A DNA stretch of 64,000 nucleotides from 55-13 sp037190145 (GTDB lineage: Bacteria > Armatimonadota > Fimbriimonadia > Fimbriimonadales > Fimbriimonadaceae): the NCBI GenBank assembly GCA_037190145.1, contig JBBCJU010000007.1, positions 62,001 to 126,000 of the forward strand, in the 5' to 3' direction. Position 1 is the stretch's first letter. Each line of letters starts with the position of its first letter. Shown piece by piece: positions 16,630-25,042 of this stretch. Made by a program: the position numbers and the translations under genes. The notes under the pieces were generated by a model. That model was not told the origin of the DNA. It saw only the letters and a list, made by a program, of their open reading frames with translations, and did no database searches.

Positions 16630-17805
16630 ATGCTTCTGCTCATCGCTATGACCGCTCTTACCCAAGGCACTATTGTTCCCGATGATCTGGCGAAACAGAT
16701 AGAAGCCAAAAATCTCCGTTCGACAGTCGAAAAGCTGGCAAGCTGGAATGACCGCAATACCAATAACCCCACACTAACAGAGGCGGCAAACTGGGTGGCA
16801 GACCAATATCGAGCCATTCCTGGAATTGAAGTGGAGCTCATGAAGTACAAGCTCCCAAAGATGGCAAGAGTTCCGGAAGAGAAAGAAGTCGTTCAGGTCA
16901 TTGCCACCTTGAAGGGAGAAACGGATCGTCGGATTATCATCGGGGGCCATCTAGACACCATCAATATGGTGGACCAGCAAAACGGCTGGAATGCACGTGC
17001 CCCTGGGGCAAACGATGATGCCAGTGGAGTCGCAATGGCGATGGAGCTGGCCCGCATCATGAGCCAGAAGAAGTGGAAGAACACGCTTGTCTTTGTCGCC
17101 TTTTCTGGAGAGGAGCAAGGACTATACGGCTCTAAAGCTTTGGCCGAGAGAGCAGTTAAAGAAGGCTGGAAAATTGATGCTGTTCTAAGCAACGATATGA
17201 TCGGCAATGTCCGCAATCCGGTTGGCCAGCGCAATGAGAAGTTTGTCAGGGTCTTTAGCGCTGAGCACACGGGTGGTGAAGGTAAGGCTCATCAATCTCG
17301 TGAGCTCGCCCGAATCATTGAGTTTTTGACTCGCGAAAGCGTAGATGAGTTTGGCGTCAAGCTCGTTTTTCGCAATGACCGATTCGGAAGAGGCGGCGAC
17401 CATACCCCCTTTATGCAGGCAGGATTTAGTGCAGTTCGTTTCACCGAGGCGGTCGAGAACTACTCTCACCAGCACACAAAGGACGATCTTCCCCAGCACA
17501 TGGACTGGAAGTACCTCGCCAATTGCGCCAAGATTGACCTTGTTGCCATGGCGAACCTAGGCGACGCGGGAAGTCAGCCTACTGATGTTAAGATTGATCG
17601 CGCTCAAGGCTATGACACAACCATCACCTGGAAAAGTACACCCGGAACACGCTACACAGTCTATTGGAGAGAAACGCTCTCTCCAGTCTGGCAAAGGTCA
17701 GTAAGGCTTGGAGTGGCAGAAACCTATACGGCGAAGAGGCTGAGCAAAGATGATTACATTTTTGCGGTTGGAGCGGTCGGCGGTATCCCAGTAGAAGCCA
17801 AGTAA
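16630..17805 (+). CDS. M28-family zinc aminopeptidase, exported
   Basis: 391 residues. An N-terminal hydrophobic stretch (MLLLIAMTALTQG) should export it. The M28 di-zinc site is complete: IGGHLDT (H107, D109 region), GANDDASGVA (bridging Asp near 129-130), FSGEEQGLYGS (catalytic Glu 161 and ligand Glu 162), SNDMIGN (Asp 189), and a C-terminal His in ENYSHQHTKDD. Co-catalytic aminopeptidases of this type take residues from protein N-termini or act on glutaminyl peptides. After about residue 330 a fibronectin-like tail (TITWKSTPGTRYTVYWRET) follows, probably for binding. It stands alone, divergent from the sigma operon. Confidence 0.9.
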   Translation: MLLLIAMTALTQGTIVPDDLAKQIEAKNLRSTVEKLASWNDRNTNNPTLTEAANWVADQYRAIPGIEVELMKYKLPKMARVPEEKEVVQVIATLKGETDRRIIIGGHLDTINMVDQQNGWNARAPGANDDASGVAMAMELARIMSQKKWKNTLVFVAFSGEEQGLYGSKALAERAVKEGWKIDAVLSNDMIGNVRNPVGQRNEKFVRVFSAEHTGGEGKAHQSRELARIIEFLTRESVDEFGVKLVFRNDRFGRGGDHTPFMQAGFSAVRFTEAVENYSHQHTKDDLPQHMDWKYLANCAKIDLVAMANLGDAGSQPTDVKIDRAQGYDTTITWKSTPGTRYTVYWRETLSPVWQRSVRLGVAETYTAKRLSKDDYIFAVGAVGGIPVEAK

Positions 17806-17818
17806 ATGGTCAACCGTA

Positions 17819-17873
17819 GTTAATACAAACAATTGCATATTGTTAGTAAGCTAACCTATATTCAAGCGGTGGC
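17819..17873 (+). repeat. Promoter-type repeat, copy A (gene lost)
   Basis: A 55-bp block aligns without gaps to copy B at 18527-18581 with 39 identical bases. Conserved words are GTTAATACAAAC, TTGCAT, GCTAA, TATTCAAG and TGGC. In copy A the start position holds GTG (17869) but the frame stops after five codons, so no gene follows directly. Confidence 0.5.
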
Positions 17874-17992
17874 AACCCTTTCTTAAAAGCATTGTCTCCA
17901 ATCTGAAAAGGGGAAAATCGGAAGTCAACAGGTCATATCGCTTTGCTCAATAGTCGTTTGGATTCATCTAGATATCTAGCTCTAAAGTCAAA

Positions 17993-18469
17993 ATGATTCA
18001 ATTTATAGCATTTCTTGTTGGAACAAATAGCCAAAAGGATTTGGGCGCCTGGGAAGCACATTGTGCGCTTAGGTCGCTTTTTGTCCTCGAGTCAATCCCT
18101 CAGCAGATTCACATTAGGAAGGTCTCCATTTCACAGGTATCAATTTATAGTGGATCAAGTGATAAAGGAAATCGGTTAGTAGATTTGTTTCTTAACTCGT
18201 CGAAGAGTGCGAGGCCAATCTTTCACGTTCCAGTGGAGATATCTATTCCCACAACTCCAAAGAATACAGATGATCTGAACATGTTGACCGTTGCCTGTGC
18301 CGCCTTCATGAAACATTGGAAGTCCCAAGGTATATCACTTTCGGTATCGGACAAGTCGAACAAAGAAACAGAGTTTTTCGTAAGCAAATGGCCACTAGAG
18401 TATGGGGGATTCGGCTGGGTGACTATTAGCAGATCCTGCCAGATCACTAGCTTGATACACGGTCGCTAA
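17993..18469 (+). CDS. Hypothetical protein
   Basis: 158 residues, no known domain. Composition is that of a soluble protein with a hydrophobic N-terminus (MIQFIAFLVGTN) too short to be a sure signal peptide. The third-position base use is more AT-rich than in the neighbouring genes, and the flanking non-coding sequence is AT-rich as well, so it could be a recent arrival. A TAAAGT box precedes the ATG by 4 nt. It lies between the two promoter-repeat copies. Coding status is likely but not certain. Confidence 0.5.
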   Translation: MIQFIAFLVGTNSQKDLGAWEAHCALRSLFVLESIPQQIHIRKVSISQVSIYSGSSDKGNRLVDLFLNSSKSARPIFHVPVEISIPTTPKNTDDLNMLTVACAAFMKHWKSQGISLSVSDKSNKETEFFVSKWPLEYGGFGWVTISRSCQITSLIHGR

Positions 18470-18526
18470 TACTCTGTATTATTCAGATATATGTAAATAG
18501 ATACAATATAGCAATAAGCAATCGGG

Positions 18527-18581
18527 GTTAATACAAACTGTTGCATCCTGCGACCCGGCTAAACCGTATTCAAGTTATGGC
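18527..18581 (+). repeat. Promoter-type repeat, copy B, in front of the 18577 gene
   Basis: Second copy of the 55-bp block. Here the start position is ATG (18577), which opens the membrane-protein gene. TTGCAT and TATTCA are 20 bp apart in both copies and could be the core promoter elements of a near-leaderless gene. Confidence 0.5.
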
Positions 18582-19095
18582 CAGTCGTCAGTTCGGCTGT
18601 ATTGTGTTCCGCGCAGTTGCGCTTTTTTTCTTTGCGACCGCTCTATCCCAGTCATACGTTATTTTCAGTCTCTATTTTGTGCAGATGGAATTGGTGACAA
18701 AGCAGGAGTCTCTGTGGCATAAGGTCTCTTTCCTAGCTATCTTGGTCATTCAATTGTTGGTCGCGACGTTTCTCTGGACGAACGCAGAAAAACTCTCGGG
18801 AGCAGAAGACGACACCAAGGCAACCATCATGGGAGGGAATTGGGTTGTTCGTCTCGTCTTCACCACACTCGGTATCTTGATGTGCACTTACTCTTTTGCA
18901 GGTGTAGTTCGATCAACGATGTCCTTACTTTCGCCGAGTCTTTTACATGAGAGTAGAACTCCCGAAACAATCATCTACTTCATCACCGAGTTAATCAAGT
19001 TTATGGTTGGCGTATATTTGATCATCACATACCGCTTTGACAAAGCCGCCGCATTTGAGGCGGCCCAGGCAACTGAGCCGCCGATGGAAGACTAA
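18577..19095 (+). CDS. Four-helix membrane protein of unknown function
   Basis: 172 residues with four hydrophobic segments: about 10-30 (FRAVALFFFATALSQSYVIF), 48-65, 82-105 (VVRLVFTTLGILMCTYSFAG) and 132-152. It should be an inner-membrane protein. No motif recognised. The ATG at 18577 is chosen because it falls at the end of the conserved promoter repeat (4 nt after TATTCA); the frame is also open from 18541. The stop overlaps the convergent hydrolase stop by 4 nt. Confidence 0.65.
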   Translation: MASRQFGCIVFRAVALFFFATALSQSYVIFSLYFVQMELVTKQESLWHKVSFLAILVIQLLVATFLWTNAEKLSGAEDDTKATIMGGNWVVRLVFTTLGILMCTYSFAGVVRSTMSLLSPSLLHESRTPETIIYFITELIKFMVGVYLIITYRFDKAAAFEAAQATEPPMED

Positions 19096-20933
19096 AGCCC
19101 GGTTCCGCTGGCTCCCGAATTGATGTTAACCGGCGGATCCTTGTGGCCCATTTTGTCCAGTTGTGCCCTGCGACGGCGTACTTCGTCAAGTAGCCCTTTC
19201 TGCGCATGAGGTGCAGCGCGTGGATCACTGGCAAAGGCCCCGGCAAAGACCTGCCACATGGGTTCTATGTCGTGCGATAGGTCAAAAACCATGACTCCTT
19301 GAGTGGAGCCGCAAGCGGCTTGGAGTGCGGCACGCAGGCCATCGGGATTGTTCTTAAACTGGTCCAAAGCAATGCCTGCATAAACCCACGATTGGTCGCG
19401 GATAATGCGATTCGAGAGTTGGCCTGCTCCCTCCACCGAGTTTCCAATGGAAACGCCCGCACTCATGGCATCAAAGATTGTGGCGGTCGGATAGTAGCAA
19501 CCCGTGATCATAAAATCACAAAGAGGAGCAATACCCGTCTGGGCATACTCTGGTGTTAAGAACCAGAATCCAGCTTCCAAATCTGGTGATCCCCAGTTAT
19601 TTCCAAACTTGGTGTACTCGCCGTACCAAGACCCTGAGTACATACCAAACTGTGTACTTGGGCGGATTCCTTTCACAGTTTGTCTAATCCTCAACATGAA
19701 GTTGCGAAGCGTCTGAGCGCGGAAAGTCATCCAGGCTTCGTAATAAGCACCTGGCACCACACCTTTGTTCAAGGCTGGGCTGAGAGTCGATTTGAATACG
19801 TCATCTGGCCATGAGATTCTTCGACCGATGTACTTCTCAAACTGTTGTTGAGTCAGCGGGCTAAAGTCAGCGTTAATCCCACCGTATCGCATACGGTCAT
19901 CGTAAATAACGCCATCAATATCGTAGTTTGTGACAACTTCCTTAATGATGGCCTCTGCATAGTTTTGGACATCCGGGTTATTGGGATTGACCATCAAAGG
20001 AACCTGTTGCTCAGGTCGCTCACTGATATGCACAAACCGAGGAACAGAATCAAACCGAAGCTTGGAGTTGACCGGAGCTTGGTTGCGTAAGAAATTCGCG
20101 GCGGCCCCCTTGCCAATCAAGACACTTCCCTGGACGGGGACTCTTGCCGCTGGAACATTCACTCCTTGATGGGTAGCCGAGACGGTTCCAAAGCGATCTA
20201 GCACCACGGCAAACGTATCCGCCGTGGTGCTATCGGGAAGAGCATTGCGGTCATTGAACGCGGAAATCTGCTCACCATTCGCCGCCATCTTGTTCAAAAC
20301 CGGGCTCATCGGAAAGTTATCGTTATAGATCGAGTAAGCCGAAATCAGCGGCTCATAAAGAACAGTCTGCCAATCTTTACGGTCATATCCAGGCCCAACC
20401 TTAAAGTCGCGGTGCCCTTCAGAAAATGCGTTCAGTGATACGAACAAGGTCATCCCTGCCGCTTTGCACTCTGCTACCATCCGAGCCAGTGGATCGAATT
20501 CTGCGGGCAAGACTCGCCCTTTCCACTCTGGAATCTTAGGGGCTAGTTTGCTGGGATACATTACTTGCCCACTAATCGGCTTGATATCAAAGACCAATGT
20601 ATTGAATCCCGCTAGCTTTACATTCTTAACGAGTGTGGCTACCTTTTCAGCGGTATTCACACGCTCGATATTGGCCGTGGCATCCACCCATAGGATTCGA
20701 GCCTGAAGTCTTTGGCTTGCGGCGGTGGTGTGGGCGACTCCGTAACTATTGCCCACCCAATCCATCATCACACTTCGGAGATTGGGGATAGGTGCCTTGA
20801 GATCAAAGCGCGACATCGGAGGCCGAACATTTATCGGATTCTCAGGTGACGGGGCAGGAAGCTTTTGGGGGTTGTCGCCAGATGTTGCCATAACGAAGCT
20901 CGCGATGGAGGCGGCCAGGAGGCTCATAGCCAA
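19092..20933 (-). CDS. Secreted glycosyl hydrolase-like protein (GHL10/DUF4015-like TIM barrel)
   Basis: 613 residues with a signal peptide (MAMSLLAASIASFVMA). The body is a (beta/alpha)8 barrel typical of the GHL10 and DUF4015-type families: LVKNVKLAGFNTLVFDIKP, a second-strand MVAECKAAGMTLFVSLNAF with residues 'LNAFSEGHR', YDIDGVIYDDRMRYGG (likely acidic active-site cluster), and FGMYSGSWYGEYTKFGN. The late stretch PLCDFMITGCYYPT also fits. It probably acts on extracellular or cell-wall polysaccharide; the substrate is unknown and members of these families are often uncharacterised. Monocistronic. Confidence 0.75.
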   Translation of the reverse strand: MAMSLLAASIASFVMATSGDNPQKLPAPSPENPINVRPPMSRFDLKAPIPNLRSVMMDWVGNSYGVAHTTAASQRLQARILWVDATANIERVNTAEKVATLVKNVKLAGFNTLVFDIKPISGQVMYPSKLAPKIPEWKGRVLPAEFDPLARMVAECKAAGMTLFVSLNAFSEGHRDFKVGPGYDRKDWQTVLYEPLISAYSIYNDNFPMSPVLNKMAANGEQISAFNDRNALPDSTTADTFAVVLDRFGTVSATHQGVNVPAARVPVQGSVLIGKGAAANFLRNQAPVNSKLRFDSVPRFVHISERPEQQVPLMVNPNNPDVQNYAEAIIKEVVTNYDIDGVIYDDRMRYGGINADFSPLTQQQFEKYIGRRISWPDDVFKSTLSPALNKGVVPGAYYEAWMTFRAQTLRNFMLRIRQTVKGIRPSTQFGMYSGSWYGEYTKFGNNWGSPDLEAGFWFLTPEYAQTGIAPLCDFMITGCYYPTATIFDAMSAGVSIGNSVEGAGQLSNRIIRDQSWVYAGIALDQFKNNPDGLRAALQAACGSTQGVMVFDLSHDIEPMWQVFAGAFASDPRAAPHAQKGLLDEVRRRRAQLDKMGHKDPPVNINSGASGTGL

Positions 20934-20978
20934 TAGTTGTACCTGCTTCTTGTATTCTAACTTCTGTCAGAATGAGCG

Positions 20979-21248
20979 GTGCCTGACCGATTCGACCTAA
21001 ATCCACCTGCCGAGAATGTGATTGAGACATTTGAAGAGGCTTGTCGAACGCTTGGCCTAAAGATACACCGAGGAACGCTTGCCAAGTATCCCGAATCCAC
21101 TCATTGGCACATCACTATGTCCCGTCAAAAAGGAACGCTAGAAGGAACTTGGTATCCCACAAATCGAACGTTTTGGATCGAAGTTCGGGCAAACCGTAAG
21201 AGTGAATGGATGGACCCGATTATCCAGGCACTCGTCGCAAAATTCTGA
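20979..21248 (+). CDS. Small hypothetical protein
   Basis: 89 residues from a GTG at 20979 (PDRFDLNPPAENVIETFEEA). A soluble alpha/beta protein with a conserved-looking HWHITMSRQKGTLEGTWYP block, a compact DNA- or ligand-binding fold is possible but unproven. It is divergent from the GHL10-like gene and convergent with scpB, stopping 3 nt short of the scpB stop. No Shine-Dalgarno at the start. Coding is supported by steady codon use over 90 codons. I do not recognise the family. Confidence 0.6.
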   Translation: MPDRFDLNPPAENVIETFEEACRTLGLKIHRGTLAKYPESTHWHITMSRQKGTLEGTWYPTNRTFWIEVRANRKSEWMDPIIQALVAKF

Positions 21249-21250
21249 TT

Positions 21251-21784
21251 CTAGTGCTCGTCAAAAAGCGAGGTGGATATCTCCTCGCGGTTTGGATCGA
21301 TGGGTGGCAAGTCCTTCAAATCATAAAGCTTAAATTGGTGCAAGAATTCCTGAGTGGTTCCATACAAGACGGGTCTGCCCGGCACAGGCTTGCGTCCCAC
21401 ATCTTGGATTAGTCTCCGCTCCACCAAGGCACGAACACTGTAATCGCTCTGAACCCCACGAACCTGTTCGATCTCTGCCATGGTCAAAGGTTGGTTATAG
21501 GCAACAATTGCCAAAACCTCCATCAGGGACTTGGATAACTTTTGCCGCTGGGGTTTCAGAAATGCGGCAATGATGTTTGCGTACTCAGGCTTGGTCCCCA
21601 ATTGGTAACCACCGGCCAATTGCACGAGCCGAAGACTTCCCTTCTCTTCCAGCCTTCGGTCCAAAACTTCCAGCGCCTGCTCCACCTGCCCCTCCGTCAC
21701 TTGCAGTGCCGTGGCAAGAGTCCGAGCATTTGCCGGTTCGTCGGCGACGAAGAGGAGGGCTTCTATCTGATCAGCGAGGGACAT
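21251..21784 (-). CDS. scpB: Segregation and condensation protein B
   Basis: 177 residues with the two winged-helix domains of ScpB: the first opens LADQIEALLFVADEPANART, the second includes LMEVLAIVAYNQPLTMAEIEQVRG and the RPVLYGTTQEFLHQFKLYDL segment, the best-conserved ScpB signature. ScpB dimers bind ScpA and close the Smc ring, which acts on chromosome segregation. The gene lies 9 bp downstream of scpA on the same strand, the usual pairing. The C-terminal tail is short. Confidence 0.95.
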   Translation of the reverse strand: MSLADQIEALLFVADEPANARTLATALQVTEGQVEQALEVLDRRLEEKGSLRLVQLAGGYQLGTKPEYANIIAAFLKPQRQKLSKSLMEVLAIVAYNQPLTMAEIEQVRGVQSDYSVRALVERRLIQDVGRKPVPGRPVLYGTTQEFLHQFKLYDLKDLPPIDPNREEISTSLFDEH

Positions 21785-21793
21785 AGGCAGTCC

Positions 21794-22576
21794 TTAAGAC
21801 TTGGCCTCTGCCTCATTCGGCTTCCTGCTTGCCCGAGCAAAGACGACATCCTCACCTTCAATCTGGGCCGCTGCCTGACCAAGTCGGATCAATTCCAAAA
21901 GGGCAAGGAACCAATAAACGGCCTCAGATCGAGTGTATGGCTCTTGAACCAACTGCTCCAGGCTCTGCCACTCATCTGTAAGAGTATGCAGAACAATTCG
22001 CATTTGGTCGCTTAGCGACTTACGTGGCTTGTTGAGCGGCTTAACGGCTTCGGGCTTAGCTCGCCTAAGCAACTTCTCAAGAGCTTTTGCCAAATCACCC
22101 GTGCTAACATTCTCAAGATTGACGGGAAGCTCATAAGTGTCCGGACCCGATTCGGGAGATCTGAAGAAAATCTGGGCTCGCTCCTCATGCCAAATCCGAA
22201 GTGATTCGATCGCGACCTCATACTCATAGGCGGTGGGAGATGGCAGCTCCATCATCTCTTCGATCATATCGGGCTCCGGGTCTTCTACCGGCAGAAGCAG
22301 CCAGGCCTTTCTCTCTAAAAGATATGCCAGAGCCGATAGCGCCGCCGCGGCCTCATCCAGATTCGCGTCGTCCAGATTGATGAGATAGAGGAAATAGGAT
22401 TCGCAGATTGGATAAAGCGGAACATCCAACAGATGGACTTTGTGATCCCGCACACACTGAAAGAGCATGGCTAACGACCCGTCGAACGTGGGAGTAGTCA
22501 CGTGAATCGGCGGTGGCGCAATAACTCCAAGCGCGGAGATTGCACTGCGCTCGGCAAGAGATTGGCGGGGGGCCAT
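21794..22576 (-). CDS. scpA: Segregation and condensation protein A (kleisin)
   Basis: 260 residues. Kleisins link the Smc head domains. The ScpA signature appears in FDGSLAMLFQCVRDHKVHLLDVPL (residues 50-75; 'FDGPLDLLLHLI' in most species), the middle helical region holds ALAYLLERKAWLLLP, and the C-terminal winged helix spans RIVLHTLTDEWQSLEQLVQE and FLALLELIRLGQAAAQIEGE. The N-terminus is about 25 residues longer than usual (MAPRQSLAERSAISALGV). Upstream is a 252-bp intergenic region with an inverted pair CCCTCT/AGAGGG at 22719-22735. Operon with scpB. Confidence 0.92.
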   Translation of the reverse strand: MAPRQSLAERSAISALGVIAPPPIHVTTPTFDGSLAMLFQCVRDHKVHLLDVPLYPICESYFLYLINLDDANLDEAAAALSALAYLLERKAWLLLPVEDPEPDMIEEMMELPSPTAYEYEVAIESLRIWHEERAQIFFRSPESGPDTYELPVNLENVSTGDLAKALEKLLRRAKPEAVKPLNKPRKSLSDQMRIVLHTLTDEWQSLEQLVQEPYTRSEAVYWFLALLELIRLGQAAAQIEGEDVVFARASRKPNEAEAKS

Positions 22577-22814
22577 AGCTGTTAGATCAAGACGGAGAAA
22601 ATTTGGGTTCTGATTCGCAAACTAGGCGACATTTTGCAGTTCAATGCCAACCAAGTCGTTGTAAATATATTCTCCCTCGCTTTTCGCCTTCGTTCCAGCC
22701 TTGTTGTTTTTAGATTTGCCCTCTTATACAGAGGGTGTGTCACTGTTACGACCGTAAGTTGAGCGCAACAAGCCAAGTGTGGTCGAATGTAGGCAAGATG
22801 GCCTTGGTCCTGGC

Positions 22815-22820
22815 TATAAT
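22815..22820 (+). promoter_or_regulatory. -10 box TATAAT, 8 nt before the GlmL-like gene
   Basis: TATAAT lies 8 nt before the ATG at 22829 in the context GCTATAATC. No Shine-Dalgarno is visible, so the mRNA should be leaderless or nearly so. Confidence 0.55.
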
Positions 22821-22828
22821 CAATTTCT

Positions 22829-24724
22829 ATGTCGCAAGACGTCCGTCGAATTGTCGCCACCGACTGTGGTTCTACGACCACCAAGGCCATCCTTATCGAA
22901 AAGAACGATAAAGGCGAGTACCGATTGGTTGCTCGTGGAGAAGCTCCTACGACCGTTGAGAAACCCTTTGAAGACGTTACGATGGGCGTTATCAACTCCA
23001 TCACGGAACTTGAAGAGATTACTGAAGAGGTCGTTCCTGAGAGCTTTGAGAAAGGCCGACGTAAACTTCTGAAGGACGGAAAAGTTCATCGGCTATTCAA
23101 GGAAGGCACTGAGACCGCTCAGAGAACCGACACTCTTGATGCCGCAGATCTTTATGTCTCCACTTCATCTGCCGGTGGTGGTTTGCAGATGATGGTTGCA
23201 GGCGTTGTAAAGTCCATGTCCGCAGAATCAGCGGAGCGTGCAGCCCTAGGCGCGGGCGCGATCCTGATGGACACCCTTGCCGTAGATGACGGTCGCAAGG
23301 ACTATCAAAAGGTTGAGCGACTTCGCCAGCTTCGCCCCGACATCATCCTCATGTCAGGCGGTACCGATGGCGGAACAAAGAGCCACCTCATCGAAATGGC
23401 TGAAGTCGTACGCCGAGCCGATCCAAAGCCTCGATTTGGCGACATGAAGCTTCCTATCATCTACGCTGGAAACGTTCAGGCTCGAGAAGAAGTCAAGACC
23501 GTATTGGGTGAAGGAATCGCAATGCAGATTGTAGATAACCTGCGCCCAACCTTGGACCGAGAGAACCTGGGTCCAGCCCGTGAAGAAATTCACGAGATGT
23601 TCTTGGAGCACGTCATGCAACAAGCTCCAGGCTACAGCAAACTGCTGGAGTGGACCAGTGAAGAGGTCATGGCAACTCCAAATGCCGTGGGCAAGCTACT
23701 GAAGGAGTACGCCGAGAACGAAGGCATCAATATCTTGGGCGTGGATATCGGTGGAGCAACCACCGACGTTTTCTCCGTTTTCAAGAACATTCAAGGGGAG
23801 CGAATCTATAACCGAACGGTATCCGCAAACCTTGGAATGAGCTATTCCATCTGTAATGTTTTAAAGGAGACCGGTATTGAGAACATTGCCCGATGGCTTC
23901 CTTTCGAAATCGACCCAGCCGAAGTCCGTAACCGTCTTCGCAATAAGATGATTCGGCCCACAACCATTCCTCATACCTATGAGGATCTGTTGATCGAACA
24001 AGCGGTTTCCCGTGAAGCTCTTCGCTTGGCTTTCTTACACCACAAGAGCCTCGCCCGAAACCTTGTCGGCGTTCAACAAGGCGGTCTGGACCGATTGATG
24101 AGTGAAGAGGAATCGGGCCAAACCCTGGTCCAGATGATGGCTCTGGACATGGTTATCGGGTCCGGTGGTGTTTTGAGCCACGCTCCAAAGCGTGCTCAGT
24201 CAGCCTTGATGATGATGGATGCATACCAACCTGAAGGCATTACTATGCTCACGGTGGACTCCATCTTCATGATGCCGCACCTTGGTGTTCTTAGCGAGCA
24301 CGTCTATGATGCTGCTCGAGAAGTGTTTGAGCGAGACTGTATCGTTCGAATTGGTACCTGCATTGCTCCGGTCGGGTTGGCAAAAGATGGCGACCCCTGC
24401 GTGACCGTTCGCGGAAATGGATTGGACGTCAGTGTTCCATTCGGCGAGATTCGAGTCGTGCCTATCGATATCGACAAGACGCCTGAGTTGACCGTCGAAC
24501 CAGCCAAGACTTTTGATGTTGGTGAGGGTAAAGGGAAGCCTGTAGTTGTGAAGCGATTTGACAAGAGCAAGGGAAATCGAGATAAGACGACAAACCTCAT
24601 TGATGGTCAGGTTGGACTCATTATTGATACCCGTGGGCGTCCGTTTAATCTTGAGCTGAACACCCCGAACCGAGTCGAAAAGCTGCGCAAGTATCTAGAG
24701 GCTATGGGGCTACCTCTACCCTAG
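22829..24724 (+). CDS. GlmL/MutL-type ASKHA ATPase (glutamate mutase accessory family)
   Basis: 631 residues with an actin-like ATPase fold in two copies of the phosphate loop: ATDCGSTTTKAILIE (residues 10-24) and GVDIGGATTDVFSVF (about 311-325). MSGGTDGGTKSHLIE near 173, and SICNVLKETGIENIARWLP further on, match the GlmL family (MutL_2 type), which in Clostridium is thought to repair or chaperone cobalamin-dependent glutamate mutase. No mutase subunit, B12 gene or reactivase partner is encoded here, so its partner must be elsewhere or differ. Monocistronic; short 44-bp gap to the next reading frame. Confidence 0.82.
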   Translation: MSQDVRRIVATDCGSTTTKAILIEKNDKGEYRLVARGEAPTTVEKPFEDVTMGVINSITELEEITEEVVPESFEKGRRKLLKDGKVHRLFKEGTETAQRTDTLDAADLYVSTSSAGGGLQMMVAGVVKSMSAESAERAALGAGAILMDTLAVDDGRKDYQKVERLRQLRPDIILMSGGTDGGTKSHLIEMAEVVRRADPKPRFGDMKLPIIYAGNVQAREEVKTVLGEGIAMQIVDNLRPTLDRENLGPAREEIHEMFLEHVMQQAPGYSKLLEWTSEEVMATPNAVGKLLKEYAENEGINILGVDIGGATTDVFSVFKNIQGERIYNRTVSANLGMSYSICNVLKETGIENIARWLPFEIDPAEVRNRLRNKMIRPTTIPHTYEDLLIEQAVSREALRLAFLHHKSLARNLVGVQQGGLDRLMSEEESGQTLVQMMALDMVIGSGGVLSHAPKRAQSALMMMDAYQPEGITMLTVDSIFMMPHLGVLSEHVYDAAREVFERDCIVRIGTCIAPVGLAKDGDPCVTVRGNGLDVSVPFGEIRVVPIDIDKTPELTVEPAKTFDVGEGKGKPVVVKRFDKSKGNRDKTTNLIDGQVGLIIDTRGRPFNLELNTPNRVEKLRKYLEAMGLPLP

Positions 24725-24766
24725 TACCGGATTCTTAAGAAAGCTTCGTATAATGGGAGTAAGGCG

Positions 24767-24976
24767 ATAGATAGCAATAAGCTGACGCCCGAAGAGGCGA
24801 AGTTTTGGTACGGTGAACAAGACGAGTTCGGAAACGACCTCGAATGGCTTCGCTATAACCTAACCCTTACTCCAACCGAGAGATACAGAAACCATCAGAG
24901 ACGCCTTAAATCCGTCTTGAGATTACGTGAAGCCGTCCGAACTGCCCAAATCGGCATGACGCCTATCGACTCTTAG
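24767..24976 (+). CDS. Small hypothetical protein without a normal start codon
   Basis: Immediately downstream of the GlmL-like gene a coding-like frame of about 69 codons reads SNKLTPEEAKFWYGEQDEF, then LEWLRYNLTLTPTERY and QRRLKSVLRLREAVRTAQIG, ending at TAG 24974-24976. Residue composition and the amphipathic helix at the end look real. A TATAAT lies at 24749-24754, 12 nt before an in-frame ATA (24767). No ATG, GTG or TTG lies in frame; CTG at 24782 is the first usual alternative. The start is therefore open, and CTG or ATA initiation is possible. Function unknown. Confidence 0.4.
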   Translation: MDSNKLTPEEAKFWYGEQDEFGNDLEWLRYNLTLTPTERYRNHQRRLKSVLRLREAVRTAQIGMTPIDS

Positions 24977-24989
24977 TATATTGGTAGGT

Positions 24990-25010
24990 GTGGCACACTC
25001 ACGGTGCCAC
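24990..25010 (+). terminator. Weak hairpin after the small 24767 frame
   Basis: GTGGCAC (24990-24996) and GTGCCAC (25004-25010) can pair; only TTT follows (TGGGTTT). A weak terminator candidate between the 24767 frame and the convergent gene. Confidence 0.3.
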
Positions 25011-25042
25011 TGGGTTTAACCTAGAAGAGCTTGAGATCGCCC

